A stretch of 64,000 nucleotides of DNA, from positions 140,586 through 204,585 of the forward strand of contig CAJNYU010003342.1 of the NCBI GenBank assembly GCA_905331475.1, written 5' to 3'. The first letter of the stretch is position 1. Every line of letters begins with the position of its first letter. This document shows, piece by piece, positions 28,814-42,400 of this stretch. A model generated the notes under the pieces. That model did no database searches, had not been told where the DNA came from, and saw only the letters and a list, made by a program, of their open reading frames with translations. Origin of the DNA: Rotaria socialis. Its lineage: Eukaryota > Rotifera > Eurotatoria > Philodinida > Philodinidae. Made by a program: the position numbers and the translations under genes.

Positions 28814-31105
28814 CTAAATGGCAATAAAAATCTTATTAAAATACAGTAGACCAGCAATAAAAGCCCAACACATAGCACCATAAACATGTAATGCAAGCAG
28901 TTTCGCATGTGTTGAGTCGACTTGAAATTGTATGGGAAACTTGTCCGAACAAACATCATGGCCAACATAGATGACGATAGAATTCATACCCAACCATAGC
29001 CATGGTTCACCGGTAAACAATTTATACACATCCACAAGTAAATACAATATAGTTAAGATTATAAAAGCAAGGCTGGATAGTACAAATATAAAAGTTAAAG
29101 ACCAAAGATTTTTATTAATAGGTATCCAACTCTCGGAATGACCACCTTTCGATAAAAGTAAACCTAAAAAGCCACAAATAAGACCCGATACAATCCATTG
29201 TATGCAAACACGGCGAACTCGTGTTGAATAAACAAAAGTATGAGCAGCGTGAACTCCAAGATAACAAAGAAATATTCCCGTAAGAATACCTAAAAGGCCT
29301 ATAAATGAAAAACAAAACGAAGAAATAATCGAGCTGATTCGTTTTACTCTTACCTTCAGGATCATAAGGTATTTGAGTTTTATAAATCTCTTTACAAGTC
29401 GGATAACCGTACATATGAGAACTGCCCAATATAGTACGATCAAGATATCCAGCCACTCCTTTAATTATTCAGTAATATACTTTTTTCTTTAAATAAAATA
29501 TATATTTTTATGAATTATACCTCCAGTGCAATTTGTATATTTTCCATGTTCATGTTTTCCGCCAGGACCTACATAACCTCTTGGACAATTACTTAATTTT
29601 GGAACAAATGTAATCAATATCCATGAAATAATAATTCCTAAAATAAAAAGCCATTCTGGCCAAAATTGAAATACGGTATTTGATAATTCAGCGCGTATTG
29701 GTTGATGTGTATTATCACCTAAATAGATGGATTACAGGTTTTACAGTTAAATTGTGCCTTTTACGTGTTGGCCATTGTGACACATGTGATTCATTTTCAG
29801 ACGGATCAAAAATAAGTACAAGTATTGCAGTAAAAAAATAACATAAAGCTAAACGTTGAAGAACACCAAGAATTCGGAGATCTTTTGGCTTTCCCTCTCC
29901 ACCTTGTAACAGTAAACCTAAATTGTTCAATCAAAATATAAAATAAAACAAATTGATTTTTTTCTCATCTTTCACACCCAATAAAAATAGTATTAAAGTT
30001 CGTCGACATATTTTTAATAAAATACTTGTTCGTCGTATTTTTTTCTTAAGAAGTGACCGTTGAGAAAGAACAATGGACACACCCATCATCCAAACAAACC
30101 ATGGAAAAACCAAATCAGCAAGAGTTAAACCATTCCAAACTGTGACACACAAAAAAATAAAGAAAATCCATCGATAGATTTACTATCAGTAATTGAAAAT
30201 CTTACCTGAATGATCAAAAAACCAATAACCACCGCCTTTAAAATGCAGAAAATGTTTAGAAGAAAAAAAACTACCGTTTATCTTTTATTCTTACCACCAT
30301 AATTAACAAAAATCATTACCATCAATGAAAATCCTCGAAATGTATCCAATGCTTGTAGACGTTTTGGTAGCACTCGCATTTTTTTACTAGAATCTTTGGA
30401 TTTATTAGTAGACTCGGCCAATGGTAATGAACCGATGCTATTTGCTGCACTGAGAATATTATCATTTGGAGTGCCAGGTTGTAGCATCAATGGTTCTCTT
30501 CTAGATAATATTGGACTTGTTGGTGGTGTAATATTTGTTTCATCATTAATTAATTGACGATGACCAATATTTATCAAAATACGACCAATATATCGAGAAT
30601 GATAAAGCTGGTGACACAATTGAATAGATAGCACAATCGTACAAAGAATAATTACTGCAATTATAATCGGTAGCCAATAATGACTTGATGCTTTTGTTTG
30701 AGTTATTGTACAAGAAACTTCATTTGGATTTATTTCCATAATTTCAAATAAATACGAGCCATGTTCAGAAAAGTGATACGAATGTATTTGGCAAACCAAT
30801 GTTCGACTTTTTGTTTGGGAAATAAGTTGAAAATCATATGGATATTGTGTATCAATTGTTACAGTTTTACTCGAATTCGGTTGAACAGCATTGTCTAATG
30901 CTTCAAAATCACAATGTTCACAAGCTATCACATTATAAGTAAACAATATTGGATCTGAATAATTTTTATTGCTAATTGTCAAATAGGCTTGATCCATATT
31001 TAGCTGATCTGCTAGATTTTTTTTAATTATTTTCGCTTCACCATAATGAAAGGATTGTAAAATAGTAATGTGAAAAATCCATAGATAATAACAAGATTTC
31101 CACAT
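28814..31105 (-). CDS. HGSNAT: Heparan-alpha-glucosaminide N-acetyltransferase
   Basis: Seven exons (31105-30295, 30235-30206, 30139-29978, 29917-29765, 29718-29521, 29458-29354, 29298-28814) give 647 aa (human about 635-663). HGSNAT is a lysosomal membrane enzyme that passes acetyl from cytosolic acetyl-CoA to terminal glucosamine of heparan sulfate. There is a signal peptide, a luminal N-domain and a first membrane helix near residue 145. Then comes the catalytic membrane region: [47 protein letters not shown] is the family core, and the His in FFDHS matches the acetyl-accepting histidine of the human enzyme. ILGVLQRLALCYFF, YDPEG, NKNLWSLTF and GMNSIVIYVGHD follow. The protein looks complete. 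The fourth intron is short (46 nt). APLF starts 345 bp downstream. Confidence 0.95.
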
Positions 31106-31724
31106 TATTTTTCTATGATCAATGATCTAAAAATGATATTCTAACATGAAACAGTTCTTATTTTTATCTCGTTGTTCGAAAAAAAGAAAACAAGGCGTGC
31201 ACGTCATTTTTCGGACACTCACACCTATCTATATGCTAACGAAATTCTTATCAGTTGTGTTTTTTTTCTAAAGATATTATAAAACTGACTGCTCAATGTT
31301 CTTGTTATCTAACCATAGCAGCCCTCTGTCTATCACAAGTGAAAAACAAAAGCAAAGCACTGACAATGAAAGAAAAATTTAAGCATATTGACTTTTCTTG
31401 ATTAATAAATGCAATGAAAATTTGATGAGCTTTAATTTTTATTGCTTATCAATTTTTCTCTCTTAGAAAACACCAACGGTGTGCGTAAAAAAATAGTCAA
31501 ATAAAATCATACACATACATACACACACGTATGTAAATAAACTGTTTTAATCAAGAATTCTCCAAGACAAATGAAACAAAAAAAAAACGTTATCAAAAAT
31601 ATTGCACCGATAAATTCAATTGATTCGCTGTTTTAGAACAACACAATAGAAAACAAACGACATTCGCTCTAGAGTAGGATTGGAAACAGACCAAGAAAGG
31701 AAAACATGAATGACAGGGACCATT
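31106..31724. other. Intergenic region between TIMM17 and HGSNAT
   Basis: A 619-bp AT-rich spacer between two minus-strand genes. It should hold the TIMM17 3' end and the HGSNAT promoter. A CA/TA microsatellite lies near 31510-31535. No coding frame is seen. Confidence 0.5.
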
Positions 31725-32532
31725 TCAAGAAAAATGGCTGGGTACAGAAGACGAACTAAAAATTGGTGGCAAAGAACCATCGACTTTTCCTTTATCCATA
31801 TCAATGGGTGGTTCTAAATAGATAAAATAATTTATTGTAGTCGAAATACGATAGTGAGTAGATTCTAGTAACCTTCCATTACTGGTGGTGGCATAAACAT
31901 TTCACTTTTACGAGTAAGTAAAATAGTAGTTCCTTCAATCATAGCAAGAATAAATCCACCAAAAATAGCCGAACCAATCATAGCGCCAGCTCCCACTAGA
32001 AAAATGAACATTTTCAACACAGAACTTTATTTCTATTTTCATTTACGTCTCGCTTGTAAAATAGCTCCAGTTGCTGCACCACTTAGAATTGAATTCCATG
32101 GATCATCCTTGTTTCTTACATAAACACAACTACAGTCAATGAGTGAAAATGCACAACTCCATGCGCTAAATGACGCTAAATAAATCACAAAAGAAAAAGA
32201 AACAATATAATTATTTTATTTTCATTTCCTCAAATTACCTCCAACACGAGGAGCTCGTCGTGTTACTGCGTTTAAACTACCAATCAATCGTCTATATTGA
32301 CCCTAACAAAAACAAAAGAATATCATTGCACCGAGAAATTCAAGAAAGCTAAAATTTACACTGGGAGCATGACGAAATCCTTTAATTGAATGAAATAGTG
32401 TTCCACCGATTGCTCCTATTGCAAAAGCACCGCCACAATCATCAACAATACGCCAAGGACTAAATATAATAATTGAACAAATAAAAAAAAAAGAAATTTG
32501 AAATGATTCTCTCACCAAGGTTCTCGATTCAT
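31725..32532 (-). CDS. TIMM17: Mitochondrial import inner membrane translocase subunit Tim17
   Basis: Six exons (32532-32516, 32459-32360, 32302-32239, 32175-32047, 31995-31873, 31813-31725) give 173 aa, matching human TIMM17A (171). Tim17 is the core channel-forming subunit of the TIM23 complex, which imports presequence proteins. The N-terminus [18 protein letters not shown] is diagnostic. [58 protein letters not shown] and [11 protein letters not shown] follow, giving four membrane segments. The conserved DDCGG cysteine is present. The first exon has only 17 coding nucleotides and the intron after it is 56 nt. The C-terminal tail after the fourth helix is Pro/Ser-rich and diverged, as is usual. 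Confidence 0.95.
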
Positions 32533-33971
32533 AATTTTTCAAATATTTTAATTCTTAGAAACACTGTTCATCTGAAAATAAAATAAAATGTAATTAAATT
32601 AATAGAGAAAACAAATGAGGAAGATTTTAATTTCGAAAAATAAACTTGATTGATGCTTTTCAACAATATCTCGTTGATTTTCAAATCAGAATAATACACG
32701 ATTGAACCGATTAAACTTGCTTGAAAGTTTAGATTTCGGTCAACAGTATCTTCTTGAGATAATAAACGTAAAGATAAGTATACATGAGAGTATATCGAAC
32801 CTAAAAAGAAAGGTAATGATGAATGTTGTTTGATGTTTTACCGAAAAAACTTCCTAGAAGAAAACAAATACTTCTATTTTCATTCAAATATAACTGAAAA
32901 ATATCTTATCCTCTTTCAAAACATGAAGATCTATCCCCCTATCAGTCATTGTTAGAGTATATCTGAAGAAAAGTCACTTCCGCTAACGAGTCCAGTACTT
33001 TTTCTCAATATCGACAATCGATGCATGTTCCATTTTGTTTCAACTTTGTTGATGATTATTAACCGTTCCAATGCTTCATCTGCGCGATATTTCGCATATT
33101 CATAATAATTATTTTCATGTACTTTTCAATCTAATGGAATAATTCAATAAATGAAAATCTTCTTATCAAAAATTTCAGTTTATATTCAACTTTACCTGGT
33201 AAAAGTTTATTGATTGCTTGAGATGCTCGCTCACATGAATAGTCATGATAAGGTGACACTTGTAGATTCAATTTTCGTTGAAATTAAAAATTCATAGCTT
33301 TTATATGAGATTTTTTCTTTCTAAAATTATTTGTTTAAAATACATTGAATATTATGCTGGTGAAGGTTGAGCTTGCTTTCATGTTTGTACAATATATCCA
33401 ACTTGTTGATATTGAGTTTTTTTTAGAGAAAACACGATCTCATCGAGTGAGCTGTTGATCTACGAAAACTAGGTGATGTAGACATGGATTCGAAAAGATC
33501 GAATCGGAATAAACAAAAAATAACTCCTATCTACCTGTATACTCTTTTTTTTATAATGAAGCAAAGACATTTTATAAAATAGATGCCGTTGGTAATCAAT
33601 CGTTTATTAATATGCATGATTGAATTAGACAACGAGACTTTCGCATGACAACTATAATATCATCCTATCAATATCTTCGATGCTTTCACAAGTTAAAATA
33701 CTTCGGGAGATACAGAAGTGTAAATTTATGGTAGAAATTGTCATACTAAATATCGGGTAACCCAGAATAAATTGCACGTTCTCCTATTTTCGCTTTTTTG
33801 TACTTTACTGTTCGTTTACTTGAAACGTTCTTTAAATCAAAATATAGCACGTGAAACTCTGCACAAAATGATATACTTCTTTCAGCAAATATAGCTTCCT
33901 CCGTTCTTGTGAACAAAACGTAATCTTACAGCCAAATGGTGTATAAAATTAAAATTGAACCATAATTACAG
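32533..33971. other. Intergenic region upstream of TIMM17 and the kinesin relic
   Basis: 1.4 kb of AT-rich sequence with no recognisable coding frame. It should include the TIMM17 promoter at its left end. If the kinesin relic ever had 5' exons here, they are no longer readable. Confidence 0.5.
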
Positions 33972-34741
33972 ATTTCACTTCCAGCAAATAATAAAATTGA
34001 ACGTCGTCTTTCGCGTCTTCATGTTGTACAACAATCATCTTCAATAAATACGCATAATACATTTGTTTCAATCGTACCTAAACCAGCATTACTCATTGCT
34101 TTGCATGGTCCATTTGGTTAAATGATTCTTGATTATAGTTCAACATTAACTTATTGTCCAACGAATAAACGTGAAGCAGCTAAAAAACATAATGATGTTA
34201 TTACAATCCCAAATCGAGATCATTGTCTTGTTCATATGACTAAATCAAAAGTTGAAATAAACCATTTGAAATCGTTTAGATTCGATTATACATTTGACGA
34301 GAAAGCTTCCACAGAACTTATGTATCATTATACAGCGGCTCCATTCATCGATACAATTTTTAATGGTGGTAATGTTACTGTTTTTGCTTATGGTCAAACG
34401 GGATCTGATTTGTAAATAATCTATTTTAATTTCTATTATGTTCTTTTATCTCAATTTAGGTAAAACATTTACAATGGATGGAGATCTATCATCAGCAAAC
34501 ACCGATTATTCACATGGTGTCTATGCACACACAGCAAGTGATATATTTCATCGTTTATCAAAACCACAATATCGTTCATCCATTGAAATGCTTGTAACAT
34601 TTTATGAAATATATTGGGGCAAAGTTTTTGATTTACTCTACGATAAAAAAAACGCTTACGTGTATTAGAAAATCAGAAGGGTCATGTTCAACTATGCGAT
34701 AGAAAAGAACATTACGTTAAATCTGTTCAAGATGTGTCACA
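33972..34741 (+). pseudogene. Truncated kinesin-13 (KIF2-like) motor pseudogene
   Basis: Frames here match the N-terminal half of a kinesin-13 motor: TNKREAAKKHNDVITIP, FRFDYTFDEKAS, VTVFAYGQTGS, GKTFTMDGDLSSAN, GVYAHTASDIF, TFYEIYWGKVFDLLYD, then RLRVLENQKGHVQL in another frame. Kinesin-13s depolymerise microtubule ends. Damage is plain. A stop interrupts the segment before MILDYSS, and the CVRKRP block expected before TNKRE is missing. The intron that splits the P-loop has lost its donor GT, and a frameshift sits in the eight-A run at 34645-34652. The copy stops at an intact-looking donor (34742) with no following exon. Retained introns show a duplicated or degraded genomic copy rather than a retrocopy. 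Confidence 0.85.
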
Positions 34742-36080
34742 GTAAGCTACCATAATAACAACACTAAAAGAATGATATGACTTGATTAATTCGGTGTACA
34801 GCTTTTTTTTACACTCGATTGAAATTATCCTCACATATGGATGATCCTTGGAGTGCCCTCTTTCAAATGGTGAAACAACCACCTTTAACTGAGGTGCAGT
34901 GGCGGAGAAATCAGCGGTCTACGACAAGAACCTATATCTGTTGTTGTTATGGGTCATTTTCCTAATAACAACACCTGCACCAAACACCATCTGACATTGA
35001 ATAAAAGACAAAACTATCTTCACATATGAATAGCCCGATGGATTCTGAAGACTTTTTATAACTCAGTTCAGTAATTCTGATAAATCGAATTTTTCGTTCC
35101 TGTGGTACCCCTCAGATATTCGAAAAACTTCTTTTTTTGTTTATTCTATTTGTTTTCTTTATGCATCGATAGAAAAAGGCGCGCTGATCACGAATGTGAT
35201 GTCTTTTTTAACGTCATTGGCAAGATAACAGACATCCAAGGCAACTAGATATGACTAAAAAATCAGTTTTTCATAGGTAACATTCATTGGATTCATCGAG
35301 CACTGTCAAAAAAATACATTCATTCGACACGGAATTATTTTCTCTACTAGAATATATAATAGATTTTCTTATGCAAAGACAATTTAAAATTTTTCACGGC
35401 GGGATACCGACCCCAATGGTCATGCACTCGAAAATAGTGCTTTTTCGTACCCAATGGAACTCCACGTATTACAGTCAATCATGAAGATTTTTACACCAAA
35501 TGTGGAACTGAGTTAGAGCTGTCGAATGAGGCCACGCTGGTTGTTTTTGCTGACTCCTTCTCGAACTATTCCATATACAATAGGATCCGAATATTTGTGT
35601 CGTTCAATGCTACGTGAGTACTAAAATTTTGCAAAGAAACGATTCGCAGTAGAAAGAAAGCATTGAGTTACACACATTTGGTGTAAGAATCTGCCCCATT
35701 GACGAGAAGATCCGCGTAAGTGGAGGCGCGTGATGTTGCCAGTTGGAAATAAAGCAGTTAAACGAAGAGGTGGCGTGTACAATCGTATAGACTTCTAATA
35801 AAATACATAATCTCCCAGTGTGACGTTGGGAATTATTTTTCATGGTTTTGGATAAAATCTTAAATGTTTTTTTTACTTGAGATCAAGGAGCAGTGGATTC
35901 AGTGAAATATCTGTTAGGGTTGCGTTGGTCATTTAGAAGCTATTCATGTTTTTTTGGGAAAACTGTTAGATAAGTGCTTCAGGTGGATACATGAGAAGAA
36001 CCTTTTAGGTTTCGCCGGTTTTACTGAATTTATTTTAATTGCATTTCTTACTCATTTTCTTTATACACTCTAGGGGAAAA

Positions 36081-36304
36081 GGTTTCGTAGGTGTCTAAAA
36101 GCTTCCAAATACGTTCAAAGGCTTGAAAATACGATTGTTACAATCTAGGAAAGCTTAAAAGGATCTGATCGCTGGCACACGGTCCGAACCTTCTCCTACG
36201 ACACCAAAAGGTTCAATAGGAAACTATAAAGGTTTCGTTGATTGTAGCAATCGTATTTTCAACCTTTTGAACGCATTTGGAAGCTTTTAGAGACCTACGG
36301 AGCC
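36081..36304. mobile_element. Foldback/MITE-like element with 64-bp inverted arms
   Basis: Positions 36081-36144 and 36241-36304 are reverse complements with about seven mismatches in 64 bp, separated by 96 bp without coding capacity. This is the form of a foldback or MITE element. The arms have diverged moderately, so it is not recent. Target-site duplications are not obvious. Confidence 0.75.
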
Positions 36305-36495
36305 TTTTTGGAGGGCTCCGTGAAATTTCGTTTTTTTAAGAGTGTAGTGTACTAAATTGTATACTCATCATTTGGGTCTATTTTCCAAATTAGCTTTTGC
36401 AATATATTTTTTAATTTCTTATTCGTCAGGTGCTGTGTGAACTTTCATGAAATATAGATGAGTAGTCCTTATTAGAAAATATTTTACTATTCTTT

Positions 36496-36884
36496 TATCG
36501 GATTCTCTGATGTCCTATAGGAATTCCGTGGATCTGATCAGAACCGAATGTAGGAGATCTCTTGGGATTATAAGTGTTGGAACACGACGATATCCGAATG
36601 TTTCTTATGAGAATTTTGTTGGAATCTAACTCGTCGGACCCTACTGCATTCATCTGTAAGAAATCACGGGATTCTTCTCGGCTTCCGACTCTCGGATACG
36701 ACAAGTTGTAGGTGATAGTTTCCGTTCGCATGCATTCAGTAAGATTCCGACACTAAGGATCCGACTGTTGGTCCTGAACCCATATTCCGATGATATCCCT
36801 ATAGGATTCTAATGAAATCCGATGGTATCATACAGGAATTCTATTGGATCGGATCGGATCCTAGTGTCGGATTGAATTTACTGA
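36496..36884. repeat. Degenerate repeat cluster built on CCGATG/GGATC motifs
   Basis: Two adjacent units of about 32 bp starting CCGATG (around 36787-36850) are similar to each other, and a related copy lies near 36496-36530. The 30-bp block 36735-36764 recurs inverted at 36854-36884. The segment is more GC-rich than its surroundings. It is probably part of a satellite or a non-autonomous element. Confidence 0.5.
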
Positions 36885-39447
36885 GTAACCCGTCGACGAC
36901 AGATCGTTTTCTTGGATCAGGGCAATTGATCAATGCGGAGTTGAAGTCTTTTGTTAATCAATTGATTTAATTGCAGTCAAACAACGACTCGTCAGACGTC
37001 AAGCCTTGCTTCCATTTTCTATGTAACTCATGGAGTTGAGAATCAACTTCATTTTTATTATCCTGTGAAGTAGAAAAAAATAATTAGTTAGAGATAATAT
37101 CACTATAAAACTATCGGGAATTCATTGAATAAGTATAACTCTTTCAGCCATTGTATTTTTATGGTTTTTTTTCCAAATGAATGAATAGATGAACAATTTA
37201 GGATCGAAATGGTTGACGAGCAAAAAAAGGACAAAAATACTAATCTAGTTTAAAGTTGGTCGTCCGTCAACCATACTTATTTTCTTCGGAGGACAAAAAC
37301 AGTTGGGTCGTCCGACATGATCGATGAACAACAAATACATATCTTCATATGGAACGTTTAGTTTTTTTTTATTCAACCTTTTAGGTAACGATATACGACG
37401 AGAAAAAGTATACATGAATAATAATATCTCATCTGCTTTCTGTACCGAAGAATTAGTTTCTCTAGCAAATTTAGAAATATTGAAAAAGCAAACATCATCA
37501 TTAGGGACAAAATATTGAAATTAATATATATTTAAGTAAGTAAATCATTGTGAGACTAACTGCTAAATATTCATACGATAGATTGACATATTTCGGGGTT
37601 AATAATTCGGTCAATTGATGTAAAATACATGTTGTTGTAGGAAATAATCAAAATAAAGAGAAAAAGTTCCCGCTGCCTCTATATATGCAAATTTAAGCCC
37701 CCTCCCTCACAATCCACTTGTCACTTGGAGCGATCCGTTTGGGCTGAAAGTTACAGGAGTGTGTGATCCTAGTGAGAAACGTGTGTGGTAAAAGTCTCAG
37801 CTTAATACACCTAACCAGACTAGACTTACGACTTGTTTTATAGCTTTCACGAGAATCGAAATAGCTTCATGGCTGTGAAAGTTATCGAAGTCTAGTAGAT
37901 TTCAAATTAAAGCTAGCCTCCATACGCAACGTTTCATGGGGCGTAATTTTGAAATTCGCTTCTATTCATTTTTTACAATCATTTTATATGATATGACTGT
38001 CAAATCAGGTACAAAAAGCGCAGTAAATCGGACTTTTCTTAGTTCAGGAATCTAGTATCAAAAATCCGTCCGATGAAAAGTTAGGCCTCGTTGAGATCTT
38101 TTAAATGAAATAAAAACATCAGGCAAAGCTTGAGCGAAGCCAGAGCTATTTCAGCATTACTGTTGGAAAACCATGTTTTGAGAAACCTCCGAAATAAAAA
38201 ATAGGTGTTCACCTAAAAGAACTGTGGTAGTAGGTTTGGAGAAATGATTTCGAAAGTGTTGTTTAACCTGGATGTTTTTTAAAAGCTTCTTTATATTTGG
38301 ATAGAAGCGAGTTGGATGCATCTTCCCATAGTAAAAAACCCATTTCCGTTTTTCTGTAAAAAGTCAACTTTTGTCAGGGGGGGGGGGAGTGGTCCCTTAA
38401 TTAGAATACATTACTTTTAATCTGGAAGGAGAAAATATTTTGTCCAACCTTCTCTTCATAGTCATATGATCGATTTCATTACACATTAAGTTCTTGTTTG
38501 CCCTATATATTCAGAATAAGCATTTCTGTAGTACTGTGAATGCTGTAGACAGTTGCTTACCCTGAGAGTATTATTAGAATCAATTTGTCGTAGTCATTTC
38601 ATAACGTGAATTCTTTATGTCATACAACATTATAGAATAAGATCGAAAAAACTCGACTCTGCAGGGCTCTAGTAGAGGAGTACTTCACATGGAGGCATAC
38701 TAGTAAACTATTGACTAAAAGATCACTAGATCCTCTAATTTGCGTTGGTTAGATAATATTTTTTACGCCTAATACGATATCGATTTAGCAAAAGCTATAT
38801 TGCCAACACACGAAATCTCACTTAGTTGCAAATGTCTTGTTTTGATAGAAATAATTTAGAATTCGTGATATAGCTCCAGTCGTTGATACTAACTGAAGCA
38901 AGAATATATCTCAAACAGTAGAATTATCAAAAATAAGACAGACAAATATGTTAAAATTTTTGTAGTTTTTGTTTGAAATTTCCCTAATTTAGAGAATCTA
39001 ATCGTATACTAAGGAGATAGATATTCTTGACAATACATTCACATAGTACGCTCTACATATTTGTTAGATTTAGAATTCAAATTCCAAAAGCTATGAAAAT
39101 CTAATAAAAGAAAAATATATACTTAATTTTGATTTTAATTGTTGTATAGTATTCATGGAATCATTTACTGGGACTCGAAAGTGAGCAAAATAATCATGGT
39201 TATAGGAATGATAGAGAATGTACTGTAAAGGCATGTATTTCATATGACCACTTTCGATGGAGTAACTCAACTTGAAAAGTAGAAAGCAGTTATAGTCTAT
39301 CAAAGGCAAGTGACAACGAATTATTTGCTAGATCATCTAAATTGTATTCTATTAGTTGACTAAAAAGTGTTTTTGTTGTGTACAATTAAGTAAAATTTTC
39401 AAAAATAAGATAAATACAATAAAATAAATAAAAACAAAATAATTCAT

Positions 39448-42400
39448 TTAGATTTTCTTTAAATATTCGAATAGACTCTAAAGAAACAAAAAGAATAGGT
39501 TAAATAGATATGAGAAAGATGAATAATTTTAGCTTACAGCTACACTTGTATTTGATGCAACTTCGTCTCGATCATCGTCAAGTACTGATGAAATGGATTG
39601 TTCAAGAGTATGAACATGATCAATAGCTGCTTTTTTTGGACTAAGCCGAAGAACTTTTTTTGGTGTTGATGTTAAATCATTTGCAGCTGGTGGTGGTAAC
39701 ATACGTTTTTCACTAAAGATTAAACAGAAAAGTTTTTTTTTTCGGTAACTAGCCTCTTGACTCGATCTACCGTGGATTTATTTTTGTTTGTTGACTAGTT
39801 GATGGTGGTAATGGTGGTCGAATAGGAGTAGCTGATTTTTGTTGAGTTGCCAATGGATGATTTATGTTTGTTCGACGTATATTTGTCGGTCGTGATGGAA
39901 GTGATGATTGAGAATGCACGGATCCTTGTTCGAGACGTTTGATCTTTGCATCCTAAAGGAGAATCAATAGTTAATTTGATTGAAAGATTTAAAAAGTATC
40001 AAACCTTTTCACCCATTGACGAACGTAATGATGTAAGTAAATTTTGATTTTTTGAAAGTCGTTCTTCAAGTAATGTCTTAACAAAAAGAAAAGAAAAAAA
40101 CTTCATCGTTATTATATATTCATTTTTGTAGAACTTATATTTTGCCGCTGCGCCGTCATACTATCGCAAAAAAGATTAAATATCATAGAGCAATCCACAC
40201 AGAGAAACTCTCAACGCATATCTATTAGGCACATTTTGATCAGTTGTTCTGAGACGGTTTGAGCTTACGACTTTTTTTTGTAATTCTTCAATTTCTTTTT
40301 CTTTTTCACCAATTTCAATATTAGTTGCTTCAACAATAACATCCTTTTGTTTCATTTGTTCATCCTAAAAAGCAAATTTATCAATCAAACGAGAAAAAAT
40401 CAGCAAGTCTCTTACTGTTTCCTGAAGTAAGAGATGATTTTGCGTTCTCAAGTCTTCATTTTCTTTTGTTAATTGTGCAATTTCTTCTTCAGTAAGTTCC
40501 TAAACAAGTCCATAAAAAATGAAAGCTGAATGAAATTTTGTATTTAAAATCAAACCATTTTTTCTACTAATTCATTATGTTTATTTTCCAAGTCATGAAT
40601 AAGTTTTTCTTTTTCAGTCATTTCAACATTTTGTTGTTCGAATCGATTATCGTGTTCAATCTATAAAATTCAAGATGTACAACTTTAGTCTTCTGTTTTA
40701 TTGAAAAATCTTTTTATACCGATTGTTTCGCATAGTCGCTGATTTGTTGATGAAATTGTTCACATGTTTCTTCTAATTGTTTTCGTAAGTTCAGATTCAT
40801 TTCATTGATTTCATTTAATGAGACTTGATTTTTTTCTTTTAATTCTTCGATTTCATTATCACGAGTTACCTTTGATATATAAGAAAATAATATTTTAAAA
40901 TATTTAAATCGTTTTTTACCATTTCTTCAATTAATTGATTAGTTTTTATTTGCAATTGTTCATTCTCTTTTTCTCGAATATCAATTTCAACTTGACGAGC
41001 TTGCATTTCTGTTTGATGATATTCTGTATGTTCAACCTAAGAATTTGATGAATTTTAGAAAGTGTTTGGTTAAATAAAATCCGTTTGATATAGAGCTACT
41101 AGTAACATTGTTAATTTTAAGGAAAGATCAGCTCAGCGACTTCTGTATTTGCATATTAGAATTATTCTATTCCCCCCCCTCCCTCCTCCTCCTCCTCCTC
41201 CCATCTCATAGAGCTTACGAATGTGTTATAGCAACCGTCTAAATTCAATCAGAAAGAGACTTAGGATCGAAGATCTTTGCATCACACGTAAATAGAATTA
41301 GTTACTGATTTTTGTTTCATTTCATCGATTTGAGTTTGTAGAGTTGTATTTAATTCTTGTAAATTAAATATTTCGTCTTTACCAGCATCCTGAAGAATAA
41401 CGAATATAAAAGTATAAACGAAAAAATGAAATTTCATACGAACAATTTTCAATGCTAATGCATCAATACGTTTTTGTAAATCTTCAATTTGTTGATTTTT
41501 CGCAGTAAGTGCTGTATTATTTTCAATTGATATTAATTCAATCATTTGTTGATATTTATTCTAAATAGAATAAATAGTTAAAGAATTAATTTGAAATCTA
41601 CTCAACTATTTCTTCTGCTAATTCGATGATCTTTGAATTTGCATTTGTATTTATTGATTGTAATTGATTGATTTCATTTGTAGCTGTGGCCTTTGAAAAA
41701 AAAATTTCCTAGTATAAAATAAGAAGATTTCTCTTACCAGTTTTGTAGTTAATTCCCAAATATGAGATGTTGTTTCAGCATTTTCTTGTGTTCGTTCATG
41801 GATTTGTTTGTTTAGTTCAATACGAGCTTGTTCGTGAAGTTGCTCAACTAATTTCAATTGTAATTGTACTAAAAATAAAAAGCAAATCGTCGAACAAGAA
41901 ACTTCAAAACGTTTTTATTCAGTATACAATTTTTTAATTTAGTTTCAATAGTTGAATTAACATCATCAGCAAGTGATTTTACAGTACGTTCTTGATGTTC
42001 ATACATTCGTTCGAGATCAACACGTACAAATTCACCTAAATTTAGAATATTAAACATAGAGAAAATCAAAGACTATCAGCTAAGATACTTTGGTATCGTA
42101 TCATCAATTCAAAGTTCAAGATACTTACATTGTGAAACAGCTTTTTCTAATTTTGCTACATTTTTCTTCAGTATTTGATGAAGTTCTTCAAGTTTAGTTA
42201 CTCTAGAAATCATAAATAAAACAGATATTGTCTATCGCGTGAAGAAGTTTGAATCATGACACACTTTTTTTCTAGTGATACTTCATTTTGTTTCAGTGAA
42301 TTAATTGTCATTGTTTGTTGTTCAATTTGTACCTAAAGATTTGCTAAATAAATGAAATTTTCATTGGAAGTACTTTGACATACAACTGAATCATTGAGTG

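Larger units (their letters stand above)
34742..39447. other. Repeat-rich gene-free stretch
   Basis: 4.7 kb with no credible gene. It holds two foldback-like structures (36081-36304 and 36496-36884), an imperfect hairpin at 37820-37895 and an 11-G run at 38377-38387. The string GCAGTGGCGGA at 34896-34906 resembles termini of hAT-type elements. Local base composition is uneven, more GC-rich around 36.5-36.9 kb. It is likely a graveyard of non-autonomous DNA transposons next to the broken kinesin copy. Confidence 0.5.

Noticed and set aside
30278-31105. Separate 275-codon membrane protein
   Set aside because: It is exon 1 of HGSNAT; the last residues read into the intron, and the next exon continues the conserved [11 protein letters not shown] core.
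36495-36731. 78-codon minus-strand frame
   Set aside because: It lies within a degenerate repeat patch; the sequence is repeat-derived and lacks motifs.
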